Shown here piece by piece: positions 56,065 to 64,000 of a DNA stretch of 64,000 nucleotides (its first letter is position 1; each line of letters opens with the position of its first letter). Where the stretch lies: the NCBI RefSeq assembly GCF_014137945.1, contig NZ_JACGWX010000006.1:146961-210960 (forward strand). The letters are read 5' to 3'. The notes beneath the pieces were generated by a model, which did no database searches, was not told where the DNA came from, and saw only the letters and a program-made list of their open reading frames with translations. Made by a program: the position numbers and the translations under genes. The stretch comes from Microcella alkalica. GTDB taxonomy: Bacteria > Actinomycetota > Actinomycetes > Actinomycetales > Microbacteriaceae.

Positions 56065-58092
56065 ATGTCCCTCCTCCTTGCGCAACGACCGTTGCCCGTC
56101 CGACGAGCGAGCCGCTGGCGTCTCGTTCTCGCGGCCGCCGTGGTCGCTGGCGTCGCTCTCCCGCCCACTACCTCCGTCGCGCTAGCCGTGCCGGCGCCGA
56201 CCGACCCGCCAGGCACCTTCTCCAGCGTCAACCTCGCCGCCGACAGAACGGCGGACAACTTCTTCTACCGCATTCCCGCGCTCGCGCACCTCGGAAACGG
56301 GGTGGTGCTCGCGTCGTGGGACGCTCGGCCCGGCAGCGCCGCCGATGCGCCGAACCCGAACTCGATCATGGAACGGCGCTCGACCGACAACGGCCGCACC
56401 TGGGGCCCGGCGCGCATTGTCGCCGCTGGGAAGCAGGCGCACGCCTCTGGACCGCGCTTCGGGTACTCAGACCCCAGCTACGTCGTCGATCGCGAGACGG
56501 GCACCGTGTTCAACTTCTTCGTCTACTCGAAGGACCAGGGCTTCTTCGGCAGCGCCTACGGCAACGATGACGAGAACCGTCAGGTGATCAGTTCGGCGGT
56601 GATCTCCTCGACCGACGGCGGCCTGACCTGGAGCGAGCCCCGTCTCATCACCGATGTCACGAAGACGGCCGCCGGCAGCGTGGATGCCCAGGGCGTCTAC
56701 CAGCCCATCGCGGGCGACGTGCGCGCCAATTTCGCGACCTCCGGCGAAGGCATCCAGCTCCGCTACGGGCAGTACGCCGGCCGACTCATTCAGCAGTACG
56801 CGGGATCGATCCTCCAGCCCGACGGGACGACCCGCATCCAGGCGTACTCCGTCTACTCGGACGACAACGGGACTACCTGGCAGAAAGGCGTTCCGGTGGG
56901 TACCGGGATGGACGAGAACAAGGTCGTCGAGCTCTCCGACGGGCGCGTCATGATGAACTCGCGCGACAGCGACAACGGGCGCCAGCGCAAGGTGGCCATC
57001 TCGACCGATGGAGGCCGCAGCTACGGCCCCGTCACGCGGGACGCCGAGCTGCCCGATCCGACCAACAACGCCTCGATCATCCGGATGCACCCCGACGCTC
57101 CCGCCGGGTCCGCGGAGGCCCGCAAGCTCCTCTTCACCAACTCCAACAACGGCGCGAACGGCAACCGCGTGAACGGCGCCGTCCGCGTGTCATGCGACGA
57201 CGGAGCGACCTGGCCCGGGCTTCGCACGATCGATCCGGGCTTCTTCGCCTACTCGAGCGCGACCGTTCTCGACGGCGGGCTCTTCGGCGTGCTGTGGGAG
57301 CGCAACTACACCAACGACATGCAGTTCACGACCTTCGACGAGAAATGGATCAACTACCTTTGCGCCCCGCTCTCCGCGCAGCCCATGACGGCTGAGGCGG
57401 GGCAACCCGCCACGCTGCCTGTGACGATCGCCAACCAGGAGTCGGCGACGCTGTCCGGGTCGCTCGAGGTGATCAGCCCAGCCGACTGGACGACGACGCC
57501 CACCGCTGTTCCGGCCATCCAGCCGGGAGGCAGCACGGTCGTGGACCTCGCACTCAACGTACCCGCCGGTCTGCAGGGCCAGCAGCGTCTGCAGCTCGCA
57601 TTCACGGCTGCGGACGGTCGGGTGAGCCAGACCACCGCGGTCGTTGACCTGCCGGTCGCGTCCGCGGGGCTCACACTCACCTCGACGCTGACCTCCGCGG
57701 CGCGCGACGTGACGGTCAATCCGTACACGGCGGGCGACGTGCTGAGCTACACGATCCGCGTCACCAGCACGTCGGGATTCCCGACGCTGGTGACCCCGCT
57801 CTCGGCCAACTTCACGAGCGGGTTCCTCCCCACCGCGTGCCGGTGGAACAACCTGCCCGCGTTCGGCGCCTACAACTGCACCACCCCACGGGTGACCCTC
57901 ACGCAGGAGGACATCGACAGGGGGTGGTTCGTCCCCGAGTTCGCGATGACGACGGCGCCCATGAGCAGCACGTCCTCGACAACGACCTTCTCGCACCGCG
58001 GTGCGGCCGTCGCGCTGCGCGACGGCGTGTTGTCGGCGACGATCGGTGGGACCCGGGGCGATGACGGTCGGGATGTGGTCACGGGCCCGTAG
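56065..58092 (+). CDS. Secreted exo-alpha-sialidase
   Basis: A 675-residue GH33-type neuraminidase that frees terminal sialic acid from host glycans. The N-terminus is a signal peptide (RRASRWRLVLAAAVVAGVALPPTTSVALA, cleaved near residue 42). The six-bladed propeller opens with the arginine motif FYRIPAL (residues 67-73) and has repeated Asp boxes: STDNGRTW, STDGGLTW, SDDNGTTW, STDGGRSY. From about residue 435 come NEW3-like and Ig-like C-terminal domains (AGQPATLPVTIANQESATLSG; GDVLSYTIRVTSTSG). No sortase signal or membrane helix is seen, so it is released. The ATG at 56065 follows AAAGG; the frame extends upstream into the preceding gene but that part is not homologous. Confidence 0.92.
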   Translation: MSLLLAQRPLPVRRASRWRLVLAAAVVAGVALPPTTSVALAVPAPTDPPGTFSSVNLAADRTADNFFYRIPALAHLGNGVVLASWDARPGSAADAPNPNSIMERRSTDNGRTWGPARIVAAGKQAHASGPRFGYSDPSYVVDRETGTVFNFFVYSKDQGFFGSAYGNDDENRQVISSAVISSTDGGLTWSEPRLITDVTKTAAGSVDAQGVYQPIAGDVRANFATSGEGIQLRYGQYAGRLIQQYAGSILQPDGTTRIQAYSVYSDDNGTTWQKGVPVGTGMDENKVVELSDGRVMMNSRDSDNGRQRKVAISTDGGRSYGPVTRDAELPDPTNNASIIRMHPDAPAGSAEARKLLFTNSNNGANGNRVNGAVRVSCDDGATWPGLRTIDPGFFAYSSATVLDGGLFGVLWERNYTNDMQFTTFDEKWINYLCAPLSAQPMTAEAGQPATLPVTIANQESATLSGSLEVISPADWTTTPTAVPAIQPGGSTVVDLALNVPAGLQGQQRLQLAFTAADGRVSQTTAVVDLPVASAGLTLTSTLTSAARDVTVNPYTAGDVLSYTIRVTSTSGFPTLVTPLSANFTSGFLPTACRWNNLPAFGAYNCTTPRVTLTQEDIDRGWFVPEFAMTTAPMSSTSSTTTFSHRGAAVALRDGVLSATIGGTRGDDGRDVVTGP

Positions 58093-58459
58093 GGGGTCGG
58101 CGATTCGGTTCCTAACCGATTCTCCAGCGGGAGCGTGCGACTCACGTACGTGTGCCTCGGCGCCGTCATTATCGGCCTACTGGAGGCGGGGGCGACGACG
58201 TCGGTCGTCGAACTCCTCCCCCTGCAGGAGGACGCCACCGACTCGCAACGAGCATCCGGCACTCACCGTGAGCGTCTGGCGACCCGCTGACTCGCGAGGG
58301 CGCCGGCGCGAGCTGGTGGGCGCCCCACGCGCTGTTCGACGCGATCGAGGCACTCAAGGGAAACACGCAAGCCGCCCGCGTGGGCGTTCGGCTGGGAACC
58401 TCCAGTCGAACGCCCGCTCGTCTCGTGTCAGTCGCCGCGCTGTCTGGCCTGTTCTGGGG
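58093..58459. other. Non-coding gap after sialidase; partly duplicated in the island
   Basis: About 370 bases between convergent sialidase and nagA. No gene is supported. The last 95 bases (58366-58459) are similar to 36233-36328, so the duplicated segment in the island includes this 3' flank as well as the nagA end. Confidence 0.55.
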
Positions 58460-59635
58460 TTAATCAGGCACGATGAGAGCACCGCTCTGCCAGACGTGCG
58501 AGACGACGAGGTCGTCGTCCCAGAGGACGACGTCCGCCGGCATGCCCGGAGCGAGCGACCCGAGATCTCTGCGGCCGATGGCGCTCGCCGGTGCCGCGGT
58601 CGCCGCGAACACGGCATCAGCCAGAGGTATGCCGAACGCCACGCAGCGGCGCATCCCTTCGTCGAGCGTCAGCGTCGAGCCGGCGAGCGAGTCGGTCCCC
58701 TCGACCTTCGCCGCACCGTTGGCCACCACGACCGCGACGTCGCCGAGCGAGTACCTGCCATCGGGGGCGCCAGCAGCGGCCATGGCGTCGCTGACGATCG
58801 CGACTCGCCCGGGTGCCGCGGCGAACAGGATGCGGACGAGCTGGCCGTCCACGTGCACGCCGTCGGGGATCACCTCCAGGGTCACTCGATCATCGCCGAT
58901 GGCCGCTCCGACTGGCCCTGGGGCGCGGTGGTGCAAGCCGTGCATCGCGTTGAAGGCGTGCGTGAGAAGCGTCGCGCCTTGCTCGAACGCCTCGGCGACG
59001 ACGGCCGAGTCGGCTTCGGTGTGCCCGATCGCCGCGATCGCGCCCTCCCGCACGACCTGCTCGATGGCGCGCATTCCGCCGGGAAGCTCAGGAGCAAGGG
59101 TCACCTGCCGAACGACGCCGAGTGAGAGCAACCTGCGGAGATGCTCGTCGCTGGGGAGCCGCAAGGCACTCGGATCATGGGCGCCGCGGCGACCGGCCGC
59201 GATGAACGGGCCTTCGAGGTGAGCCCCAAGCACGCCGGGGACCGTGACCATTGCGTGCTGAATCCGGGCGAGTCTCGCCTCGAGTTCTTCGAACGGGGCG
59301 CTGACGAGAGACAGGACGATTCCCGTCACGCCGTGGCGACGGTGCAGATCCACCGCTCGCTCGATCTCGGCGAGCGACCCATCGAATGACGCTCCACCGC
59401 CCCCATGGCAGTGGATGTCGATAAGGCCCGAGGTGAGAAGCGCGTTCTCGCCGACAGCTGCCTCAGCATCGATGACATCGACCTGCGGGCCGATTCGATC
59501 GCGCCACATCGAGCCCGAGCCCGTGGCTGCGATTCGACCGTGGCGAAGATGGATCCACGCATCCGGTCGGTCGATGATGCCGTCACCGTTCGCGGCCGTC
59601 ACCAGGCGTGCCGAATGGATGAGGGTGTCCCTCAC
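58460..59635 (-). CDS. nagA: N-acetylglucosamine-6-phosphate deacetylase
   Basis: A 391-residue amidohydrolase that deacetylates GlcNAc-6-P on the route from ManNAc to fructose-6-P. Metal and substrate motifs: GLIDIHCHGGGG, GAHLEGPFIA (metal Glu), AIGHTEADS, LTHAFNAMHGLHHRAPG, VDGQLVRIL and the catalytic Asp in VAIVSDAMAAAG. The C-terminus is DLGSLAPGMPADVVLWDDDLVVSHVW. It follows the GntR gene by 20 bases on the same strand. Its last 79 codons are copied in the island at 36329-36568. Confidence 0.94.
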   Translation of the reverse strand: MRDTLIHSARLVTAANGDGIIDRPDAWIHLRHGRIAATGSGSMWRDRIGPQVDVIDAEAAVGENALLTSGLIDIHCHGGGGASFDGSLAEIERAVDLHRRHGVTGIVLSLVSAPFEELEARLARIQHAMVTVPGVLGAHLEGPFIAAGRRGAHDPSALRLPSDEHLRRLLSLGVVRQVTLAPELPGGMRAIEQVVREGAIAAIGHTEADSAVVAEAFEQGATLLTHAFNAMHGLHHRAPGPVGAAIGDDRVTLEVIPDGVHVDGQLVRILFAAAPGRVAIVSDAMAAAGAPDGRYSLGDVAVVVANGAAKVEGTDSLAGSTLTLDEGMRRCVAFGIPLADAVFAATAAPASAIGRRDLGSLAPGMPADVVLWDDDLVVSHVWQSGALIVPD

Positions 59636-59655
59636 AGCCGGTGATTCCTTCGCCG

Positions 59656-60372
59656 TCAGCGGTGCTCGTCGAGGACGCGCTGGAGCGGCTCGTAGTGCTC
59701 GACCACTGCGCGGCGGTACGACTCGGCGTCACCCGCGCGTGCTGCGGCGAGCATGTCGCCATGCGCCGTCACCGTCTTGAGGATCTCCGCGGGCACCGGC
59801 AGCCCCAGCTGCGGGATCACCGCGGTGTGTACGTCCCAGAAGGCGGCGACCAACTGCCCCGCGAGCCGGTTCCCAGTGGAGTCCAGCAGCATGGCGTGAA
59901 AGGCGCGGTCGGCTTCGAGGAAGGACTCCCCGCGCTGAGCACGCTCCTCCATATCGGCGACGAGCGCGTCGAGCTCGGGCGACTCGACGCCGTGGTTCGC
60001 CTGGACGACCCTCTCCGACATCGAAAGGTCGAGCGCGCGGCGGATCTCCACGACCTCACGCAGCGCCTGGAGAGAGTCGCCGGGGGATAGCGCGCCTCGG
60101 AAGACCAGAACCTCAACCATGGGCGCGAGCGACATCCCGCTCACGAAGGTGCCGTGGCCGTGACGCACATCCACGATGTCGAGGGTGGAGAGGTTCCGGA
60201 TCGCCTCGCGCACGGAGGATCGCGAGACGTCGAGGGTCGCGCAGAGTTCCGCCTCGGTAGGCAGGGCATCGCCCGACCGCAGCCCGTTGGTGAGAATCAG
60301 GTTCTTGATCTGGTCCGCCACGGTCGTGCGGCGCATCTTGTGGGGCCGGGCGGGCGGCGGGGTGCTGGTCAT
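59656..60372 (-). CDS. GntR-family (FadR subfamily) regulator of sialic acid genes
   Basis: A 238-residue protein: winged HTH TVADQIKNLILTNGLRSGDALPTEAELCATLDVSRSSVREAIRNLSTLDIVDVRHGHGTFV, then an FCD effector domain with LREVVEIRRALDLSMSERVV, EADRAFHAMLLDSTGNRLA and VTAHGDMLAAARAGDAESYRRAVVEHYEPL, whose His/Asp positions often bind a metal and a sugar acid. It is divergent from the transporter and co-transcribed with nagA. The shared operator ACRT(C/A)AGAYGTC is its probable target. Role by analogy: a NanR-like repressor relieved by a sialic acid intermediate. Confidence 0.88.
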   Translation of the reverse strand: MTSTPPPARPHKMRRTTVADQIKNLILTNGLRSGDALPTEAELCATLDVSRSSVREAIRNLSTLDIVDVRHGHGTFVSGMSLAPMVEVLVFRGALSPGDSLQALREVVEIRRALDLSMSERVVQANHGVESPELDALVADMEERAQRGESFLEADRAFHAMLLDSTGNRLAGQLVAAFWDVHTAVIPQLGLPVPAEILKTVTAHGDMLAAARAGDAESYRRAVVEHYEPLQRVLDEHR

Positions 60373-60413
60373 GACGCTCCATTACTGAGACTCCATCGTG
60401 GCGCTCGAGCCTA

Positions 60414-60455
60414 TTGTGCCCGAGGTTCGTGTCTGGTTATAGTACGTCAGACGTC
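60414..60455 (+). promoter_or_regulatory. Transporter promoter and GntR operator
   Basis: TTGTGC (60414-60419), an 18-base spacer and TATAGT (60438-60443) form a promoter toward the transporter genes. The operator ACGTCAGACGTC (60444-60455), with perfect ACGTC/GACGT arms, directly follows the -10. It lies between the divergent gntR and transporter starts. Confidence 0.7.
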
Positions 60456-60504
60456 CGATGAGTTGCCCACTCTGACAGACTCCCTTTCACCGAATGGAGA
60501 AACC

Positions 60505-62109
60505 ATGATTCGACACACCCCTCAGCGCGCACAGCGACGTCGCGCTACCGCGGTGATGGCCGGTTCGGCCGCTGCTGCGATGCTCCTCGCCGCGTGTTCC
60601 GGTCAGCCCGCCGCCGGTCCGACCGACGGCGCCGACATCGATGCAGGTGCCATCGATTCAGACGCCATCATCGAGGCTGGCATCTCCTACACGCTCGGAG
60701 GCAGCTTCGACCCGCTCGTCGCCTCCGGAGCCGTTACGGTCGCCGCCAACTGGCACATCTTCGAGGGCCTCGTCGACCTCGATCCCGTGACACGCGAGCC
60801 GTATGCCGCGCTCGCGAGCGAACTGCCCGCGCAGATCGATGACGTCACCTACGAGATCGACATCCGTGAGGGCGCGACCTTCCACAACGGCAAGCCCGTC
60901 ACGACCGACGACGTGGTCTTCAGCTTCGAGCGCGTCCTGAACCCCGACACCGGCGGATTCTTCACGAGCTTCATCGACTTCATCGACACCGTCGAGGCCG
61001 TCGATGAGGACACCGTCCGCATCACCACCGACTACCCCTTCTCGCTCGTCAACGAGAGGCTCGGCGTCGTGAAGATCGTCCCGCAGGCCGAGGTGGAGGC
61101 CGACGCCGAGGCCTTCGGCACGCTTCCGATTGGATCGGGTCCGTACCGCCTCATCTCGGCTGTTCCCGATGACTCACTCGTCTTCGAGCGCTTCGACGAA
61201 TACAACGGGGCGCGCCCCGCGCTTGCCGCTGGCATGAACTGGAACCTCCTCTCCGACCCTGCCGCCCGCGTCACGGCGATGAGCTCGGGCTCGATCGTCG
61301 CGATGGAGGACGTCCCCTACATCGACGTCGACAGCCTCGCCGCCTCGGCCGAGGTGGAGAGCATCCAGTCTTTCGGCCTCCTGTTCATGATGTTCAACAC
61401 GCAGCTCGCTCCGTTCGATGACCCGCGCGTGCGTCAGGCGCTGCACTACGCGCTCGACATGGAGACGATCATCAACACGGGCATGCTCGGCAACGCGACC
61501 GCGGCCTCCTCGTTCCTTCCGGAGACGCACCCCGATTACCAGGAGGCGTCGACGGTCTACGAGTACGACCCCGAGCGGGCGCGCGAGCTGCTCGACGAGG
61601 CGGGCGTCGGTGAGATCGACATCACGCTGCTCACGACCGACACCGGCTGGGTCCGCGAGGTCGCCCCGCTCATCAAGGAGTCGCTCGACGCGGTCGGCGT
61701 GAACACGACGCTCGACATCGCCCAGTCGTCCGCCCAGTACGCGAAGGTCGACGCCGGCGACTTCCAGGTCATGGTCGCCCCCGGTGACCCCTCGGTGTTC
61801 GGCAACGACCCCGACCTCCTCATGCGCTGGTGGTACGGCGACAACATCTGGAGCAACACCCGCACGCAATGGGCGGGCTCCGATGAGTACGCCACCCTCT
61901 CGGCGACCCTCGATGAGGCCGTCCGCCTGACCGGCGACGAGCAGAAGGCCGCGTGGGGCGAGGCCTTCGACATCCTCGCGGAGCAGGCGGTGCTCTACCC
62001 CCTGTTCCACCGTCAGCTCCCCGCCGCGTGGGATGCCGAACGGCTCGTCGGCTTCGCTCCGGTCCCGACAACCGGACTGTCGTTCCTCGACGTCGGCGTC
62101 ACGGACTAG
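60505..62109 (+). CDS. ABC transporter substrate-binding lipoprotein (SBP family 5), predicted sialic acid importer
   Basis: A 534-residue lipoprotein: signal and lipobox RRATAVMAGSAAAAMLLAAC with the acylated Cys near 32. The SBP_bac_5 body has VTYEIDIREGATFHNGKPVTTDDVVFSFERVLNPDTGG, GTLPIGSGPYRLISAVPDDSLVFERFDEYNG, VRQALHYALDMETII and a C-terminal AEQAVLYPLFHRQLPAAWDA. The ATG at 60505 follows TGGAGAAACC. Some sialic acid ABC importers (Sat type) use this dipeptide-like family, and the surrounding sialidase and nagA support that, but peptide binding cannot be excluded. Confidence 0.85.
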   Translation: MIRHTPQRAQRRRATAVMAGSAAAAMLLAACSGQPAAGPTDGADIDAGAIDSDAIIEAGISYTLGGSFDPLVASGAVTVAANWHIFEGLVDLDPVTREPYAALASELPAQIDDVTYEIDIREGATFHNGKPVTTDDVVFSFERVLNPDTGGFFTSFIDFIDTVEAVDEDTVRITTDYPFSLVNERLGVVKIVPQAEVEADAEAFGTLPIGSGPYRLISAVPDDSLVFERFDEYNGARPALAAGMNWNLLSDPAARVTAMSSGSIVAMEDVPYIDVDSLAASAEVESIQSFGLLFMMFNTQLAPFDDPRVRQALHYALDMETIINTGMLGNATAASSFLPETHPDYQEASTVYEYDPERARELLDEAGVGEIDITLLTTDTGWVREVAPLIKESLDAVGVNTTLDIAQSSAQYAKVDAGDFQVMVAPGDPSVFGNDPDLLMRWWYGDNIWSNTRTQWAGSDEYATLSATLDEAVRLTGDEQKAAWGEAFDILAEQAVLYPLFHRQLPAAWDAERLVGFAPVPTTGLSFLDVGVTD

Positions 62110-62116
62110 GCACCTC

Positions 62117-62149
62117 CCCGGGGAGGGCGGCAGCGCCGTCCTCCCCGGG
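62117..62149 (+). terminator. Strong intercistronic hairpin after the binding-protein gene
   Basis: CCCGGGGAGG (62117-62126) pairs perfectly with CCTCCCCGGG (62140-62149) around a 13-base loop. No T-run follows. Between a binding-protein gene and its permeases such a hairpin often protects the upstream message or partly stops transcription, giving more binding protein than permease. Confidence 0.6.
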
Positions 62150-62196
62150 TCCCCTTCGCTGATCCGCTACCGGATCGCATCTGAAAGGAGTCGACG

Positions 62197-63153
62197 ATGA
62201 CTGCCACGTTCCAGCTGGTCGGGCGACGACTGCTCCAGCTCCCCGTGATGGTGCTGGGCATCACGTTCCTCGTCTTCGTCGTCATGTCTTTCTCGAAGGT
62301 CGACCCCGCGATCACCGCGCTCGGCGAGAGCTCCTCCCTCGAAGACCGCCAGGCCTACCGCGACGCCCTCGGACTCGACGACCCGCTGCTCGTCCGCTAC
62401 ATCGCGTTTCTCGGCGGTCTCCTCCAGGGCGACATCGGCACCTACTCGGCCCGCCAGCTCCCCGTGCTCGACGAGGTCGCACGCGCCTTCCCGATCACCA
62501 TCCAGCTCACCTTCCTCGGCCTGCTCATCGCAGTCCTCGGCGCCACGCTCCTCGGCATCATCGCCGCGGTCTTCCGCGACCGCTGGCCCGACCAGCTCAT
62601 CCGGCTCGTGTCTATTGCTTCGCTGTCGACCCCGTCCTTCTGGCTCGCCGTCCTGCTCATCCAGCTCTTCACGCTGCAGCTGAACGTCCTCCCGGCGTCC
62701 GGCGCCCTGCCGCCGCTCACGGAGGATCCGGGCGGCTGGCTCGCCCGCATGGCCCTCCCCGCACTGGCGCTCGCAGTGCCCGTGATCGGGCAGCTCTCCC
62801 GGGTGGTGCGCAGCGCGATGGTCGAGGAACTCGATCGCGACTACGTCCGCACCGCCCTCGGTGCTGGTGTGCCCCGCGTCATCGTGATCGGCCGCAACGT
62901 TCTCCGCAACGCGCTCATCACCCCCGTCACCGTGCTCGGCCTCCGCATCGGCTACCTCATCGGCGGCGCCGTCGTGATCGAGATCATCTTCGCCCTCCCC
63001 GGGATGGGCACGCTCATCCTCAACGGCGTGACGAACAACGAGCCGAACCTCGTGCAGGGCGTGACTCTCGTCGTGGCCCTCGCCTTCGTCGTGATCAACG
63101 TCATCGTCGACCTCCTCTACGTCCTCATCAACCCGCGCATCCGATCGGTATGA
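62197..63153 (+). CDS. ABC transporter permease, DppB/OppB type
   Basis: A 318-residue permease with about six membrane segments. The first helix (LLQLPVMVLGITFLVFVVMSF), the extracellular DPAITALGESSSLEDRQAYRDALGLDDPLLVRYI loop and the EAA loop VEELDRDYVRTALGAGVPRVIVIGRNVLRNALI are typical. The ATG at 62197 follows GAAAGGAGTCGACG. It transports with the next gene the ligand delivered by the upstream lipoprotein. Confidence 0.92.
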   Translation: MTATFQLVGRRLLQLPVMVLGITFLVFVVMSFSKVDPAITALGESSSLEDRQAYRDALGLDDPLLVRYIAFLGGLLQGDIGTYSARQLPVLDEVARAFPITIQLTFLGLLIAVLGATLLGIIAAVFRDRWPDQLIRLVSIASLSTPSFWLAVLLIQLFTLQLNVLPASGALPPLTEDPGGWLARMALPALALAVPVIGQLSRVVRSAMVEELDRDYVRTALGAGVPRVIVIGRNVLRNALITPVTVLGLRIGYLIGGAVVIEIIFALPGMGTLILNGVTNNEPNLVQGVTLVVALAFVVINVIVDLLYVLINPRIRSV

Positions 63154-63154
63154 C

Positions 63155-64000
63155 ATGCGACGCTCACTGACTGAACGACTCTCCGCCCCCGGGCTCCGCC
63201 TCCGCGCCCTCCCGCTCGGATCCCGCATCGCCCTCGCGATTTTCGCCGTCGTCGCGCTCGCTGCGGTCTTCGCTCCCGTCCTCGCCCCATACGACCCTCT
63301 CGCGTCGGGCACCCCGGTGCTCCCGCCGAGCGCCGAGCACTGGTTCGGCACCGACCGCCAAGGCCGCGACATCCTCTCCCGGCTGATCCACGGTGCCCGG
63401 TACTCGCTCGTCATTGGACTCGCGGCGACGCTCGCGGCGCTCGCCGCGGCAGCAGTGCTCGGAACGATCGCCGCGACCGCCCCCCGCTGGATCTCCGAGA
63501 CCCTCATGCGCGTTCTCGACATCGTCATGTCGTTCCCCGGCATCGCACTCGCCGCCGTGTTCGTCGCGGTGTTCGGCCAGTCGCTTTCGGTGCTCGTCTT
63601 CGTGATCGCGTTCCTCTACACGCCGCAGCTCACACGGATCGTCCGCGCGAACATCCTCGATCAGTACGGCGAGGACTACGTCTCGGCAGTCCGGGTCATG
63701 GGCGCCTCGACGCCGCGCATCATCGTGCGGCACGTCGCCCGCAACAGCATCGCGCCGGTGCTCGTCTTCTCGACCGTCCTCGTGGCCGACGCGATCGTGT
63801 TCGAGGCCTCGCTGTCGTTCATCCAGGCCGGAGTCCCCGACCCCGAGCCGTCGTGGGGCAACGTCATCGCCGCCGGCCGCAACCTGGTCATGAGCGGCTA
63901 CTGGTGGGCGACCTTCTTCCCCGGCCTGCTGATCCTGATCACCGTCCTCTGCCTCAACATCCTCTCCGAGGGCATGACGGATGCGATGCTCGCCCGCGCG
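63155..64000 (+). CDS. ABC transporter permease, DppC/OppC type, cut by window edge
   Basis: The frame from the ATG at 63155 (one base after the previous stop) is open to the last base, 282 codons so far. It begins MRRSLTERLSAPGLRLRALPLGSRIALAIFAVVALAAVFAPVLAPYDP and has the DppC motif HWFGTDRQGRDILSRLIHGARYS, and the coupling loop GEDYVSAVRVMGASTPRIIVRHVARNSIAPV with SFIQAGVPDPEPSWGNVIAAG. The family is about 280-300 residues, so little is missing, unless it is fused to an ATPase. ATPase genes are expected next. Confidence 0.92.
   Translation, partial: MRRSLTERLSAPGLRLRALPLGSRIALAIFAVVALAAVFAPVLAPYDPLASGTPVLPPSAEHWFGTDRQGRDILSRLIHGARYSLVIGLAATLAALAAAAVLGTIAATAPRWISETLMRVLDIVMSFPGIALAAVFVAVFGQSLSVLVFVIAFLYTPQLTRIVRANILDQYGEDYVSAVRVMGASTPRIIVRHVARNSIAPVLVFSTVLVADAIVFEASLSFIQAGVPDPEPSWGNVIAAGRNLVMSGYWWATFFPGLLILITVLCLNILSEGMTDAMLARA

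Noticed and set aside
58093..58459. A regulator or kinase gene remnant between sialidase and nagA
   Set aside because: Short frames here have no recognisable motif; the similarity to the island copy is to non-coding flank only.

Overview
The window is high-GC actinobacterial chromosome, most likely from a member of the Microbacteriaceae. This rests on strong G/C bias at third codon positions in the core genes, tandem LytR-CpsA-Psr genes, dipeptide-type ABC systems and actinobacterial-style leaderless starts. No species is claimed.

Layout. (1) 1-5977 is core: two LCP cell-wall ligases (the first cut by the left edge), tRNA-Ser(GCU), a DUF1877 protein, a HigBA-like toxin-antitoxin pair, an orphan sensor kinase and tRNA-Arg(ACG). 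(2) 5983-54855 is a 48.9-kb genomic island bounded by a perfect 40-bp direct repeat. The left copy is the 3' end of tRNA-Arg plus 5 bases. The right copy (54816-54855) stands alone, followed by a second terminator that probably served the tRNA before insertion. (3) 54856-64000 is core again: a sialic acid utilisation locus with a DUF4862 protein, secreted sialidase, nagA, a GntR regulator and a dipeptide-family ABC transporter whose second permease runs off the right edge.

Inside the island, 6.2-11.7 kb is a CoA-dependent side-chain degradation operon (CoA ligase, acyl-CoA dehydrogenase, MaoC hydratase, SDR dehydrogenase, amidohydrolase-type ketoacyl-CoA hydrolase) with a divergent MarR regulator. 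It resembles the phd/cou phenylpropanoid systems of actinobacteria. At 11.7-23.9 kb are two TetR-controlled units: a CocE-type hydrolase, DUF3237 and YtcJ-type amidohydrolase, then a complete dipeptide-type ABC importer, amidase and second DUF3237. At 23.9-33.6 kb is the protocatechuate branch of the beta-ketoadipate pathway: pobA, IclR, pcaHGBDC, pcaIJF and a PcaR-type regulator. Together these could take an imported ester or amide of a hydroxyphenylpropanoid through hydrolysis, side-chain removal to 4-hydroxybenzoate, hydroxylation and ring cleavage to succinyl-CoA and acetyl-CoA.

The right 21 kb of the island looks like a phage satellite or integrative element: tyrosine integrase and excisionase, unknown genes, an array of short perfect hairpins, an HNH nuclease, an Mrr-type nuclease, a type I restriction-modification operon (hsdMSR), a repeat-rich origin-like region before a 1026-residue primase-helicase-type protein, and a DUF433/PIN toxin-antitoxin pair. 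No relaxase, type IV secretion or capsid gene was recognised. A promoter motif of the form GCCGC(GC)ATAG lies 6-7 bases before several of its start codons, suggesting leaderless and possibly coordinated transcription.
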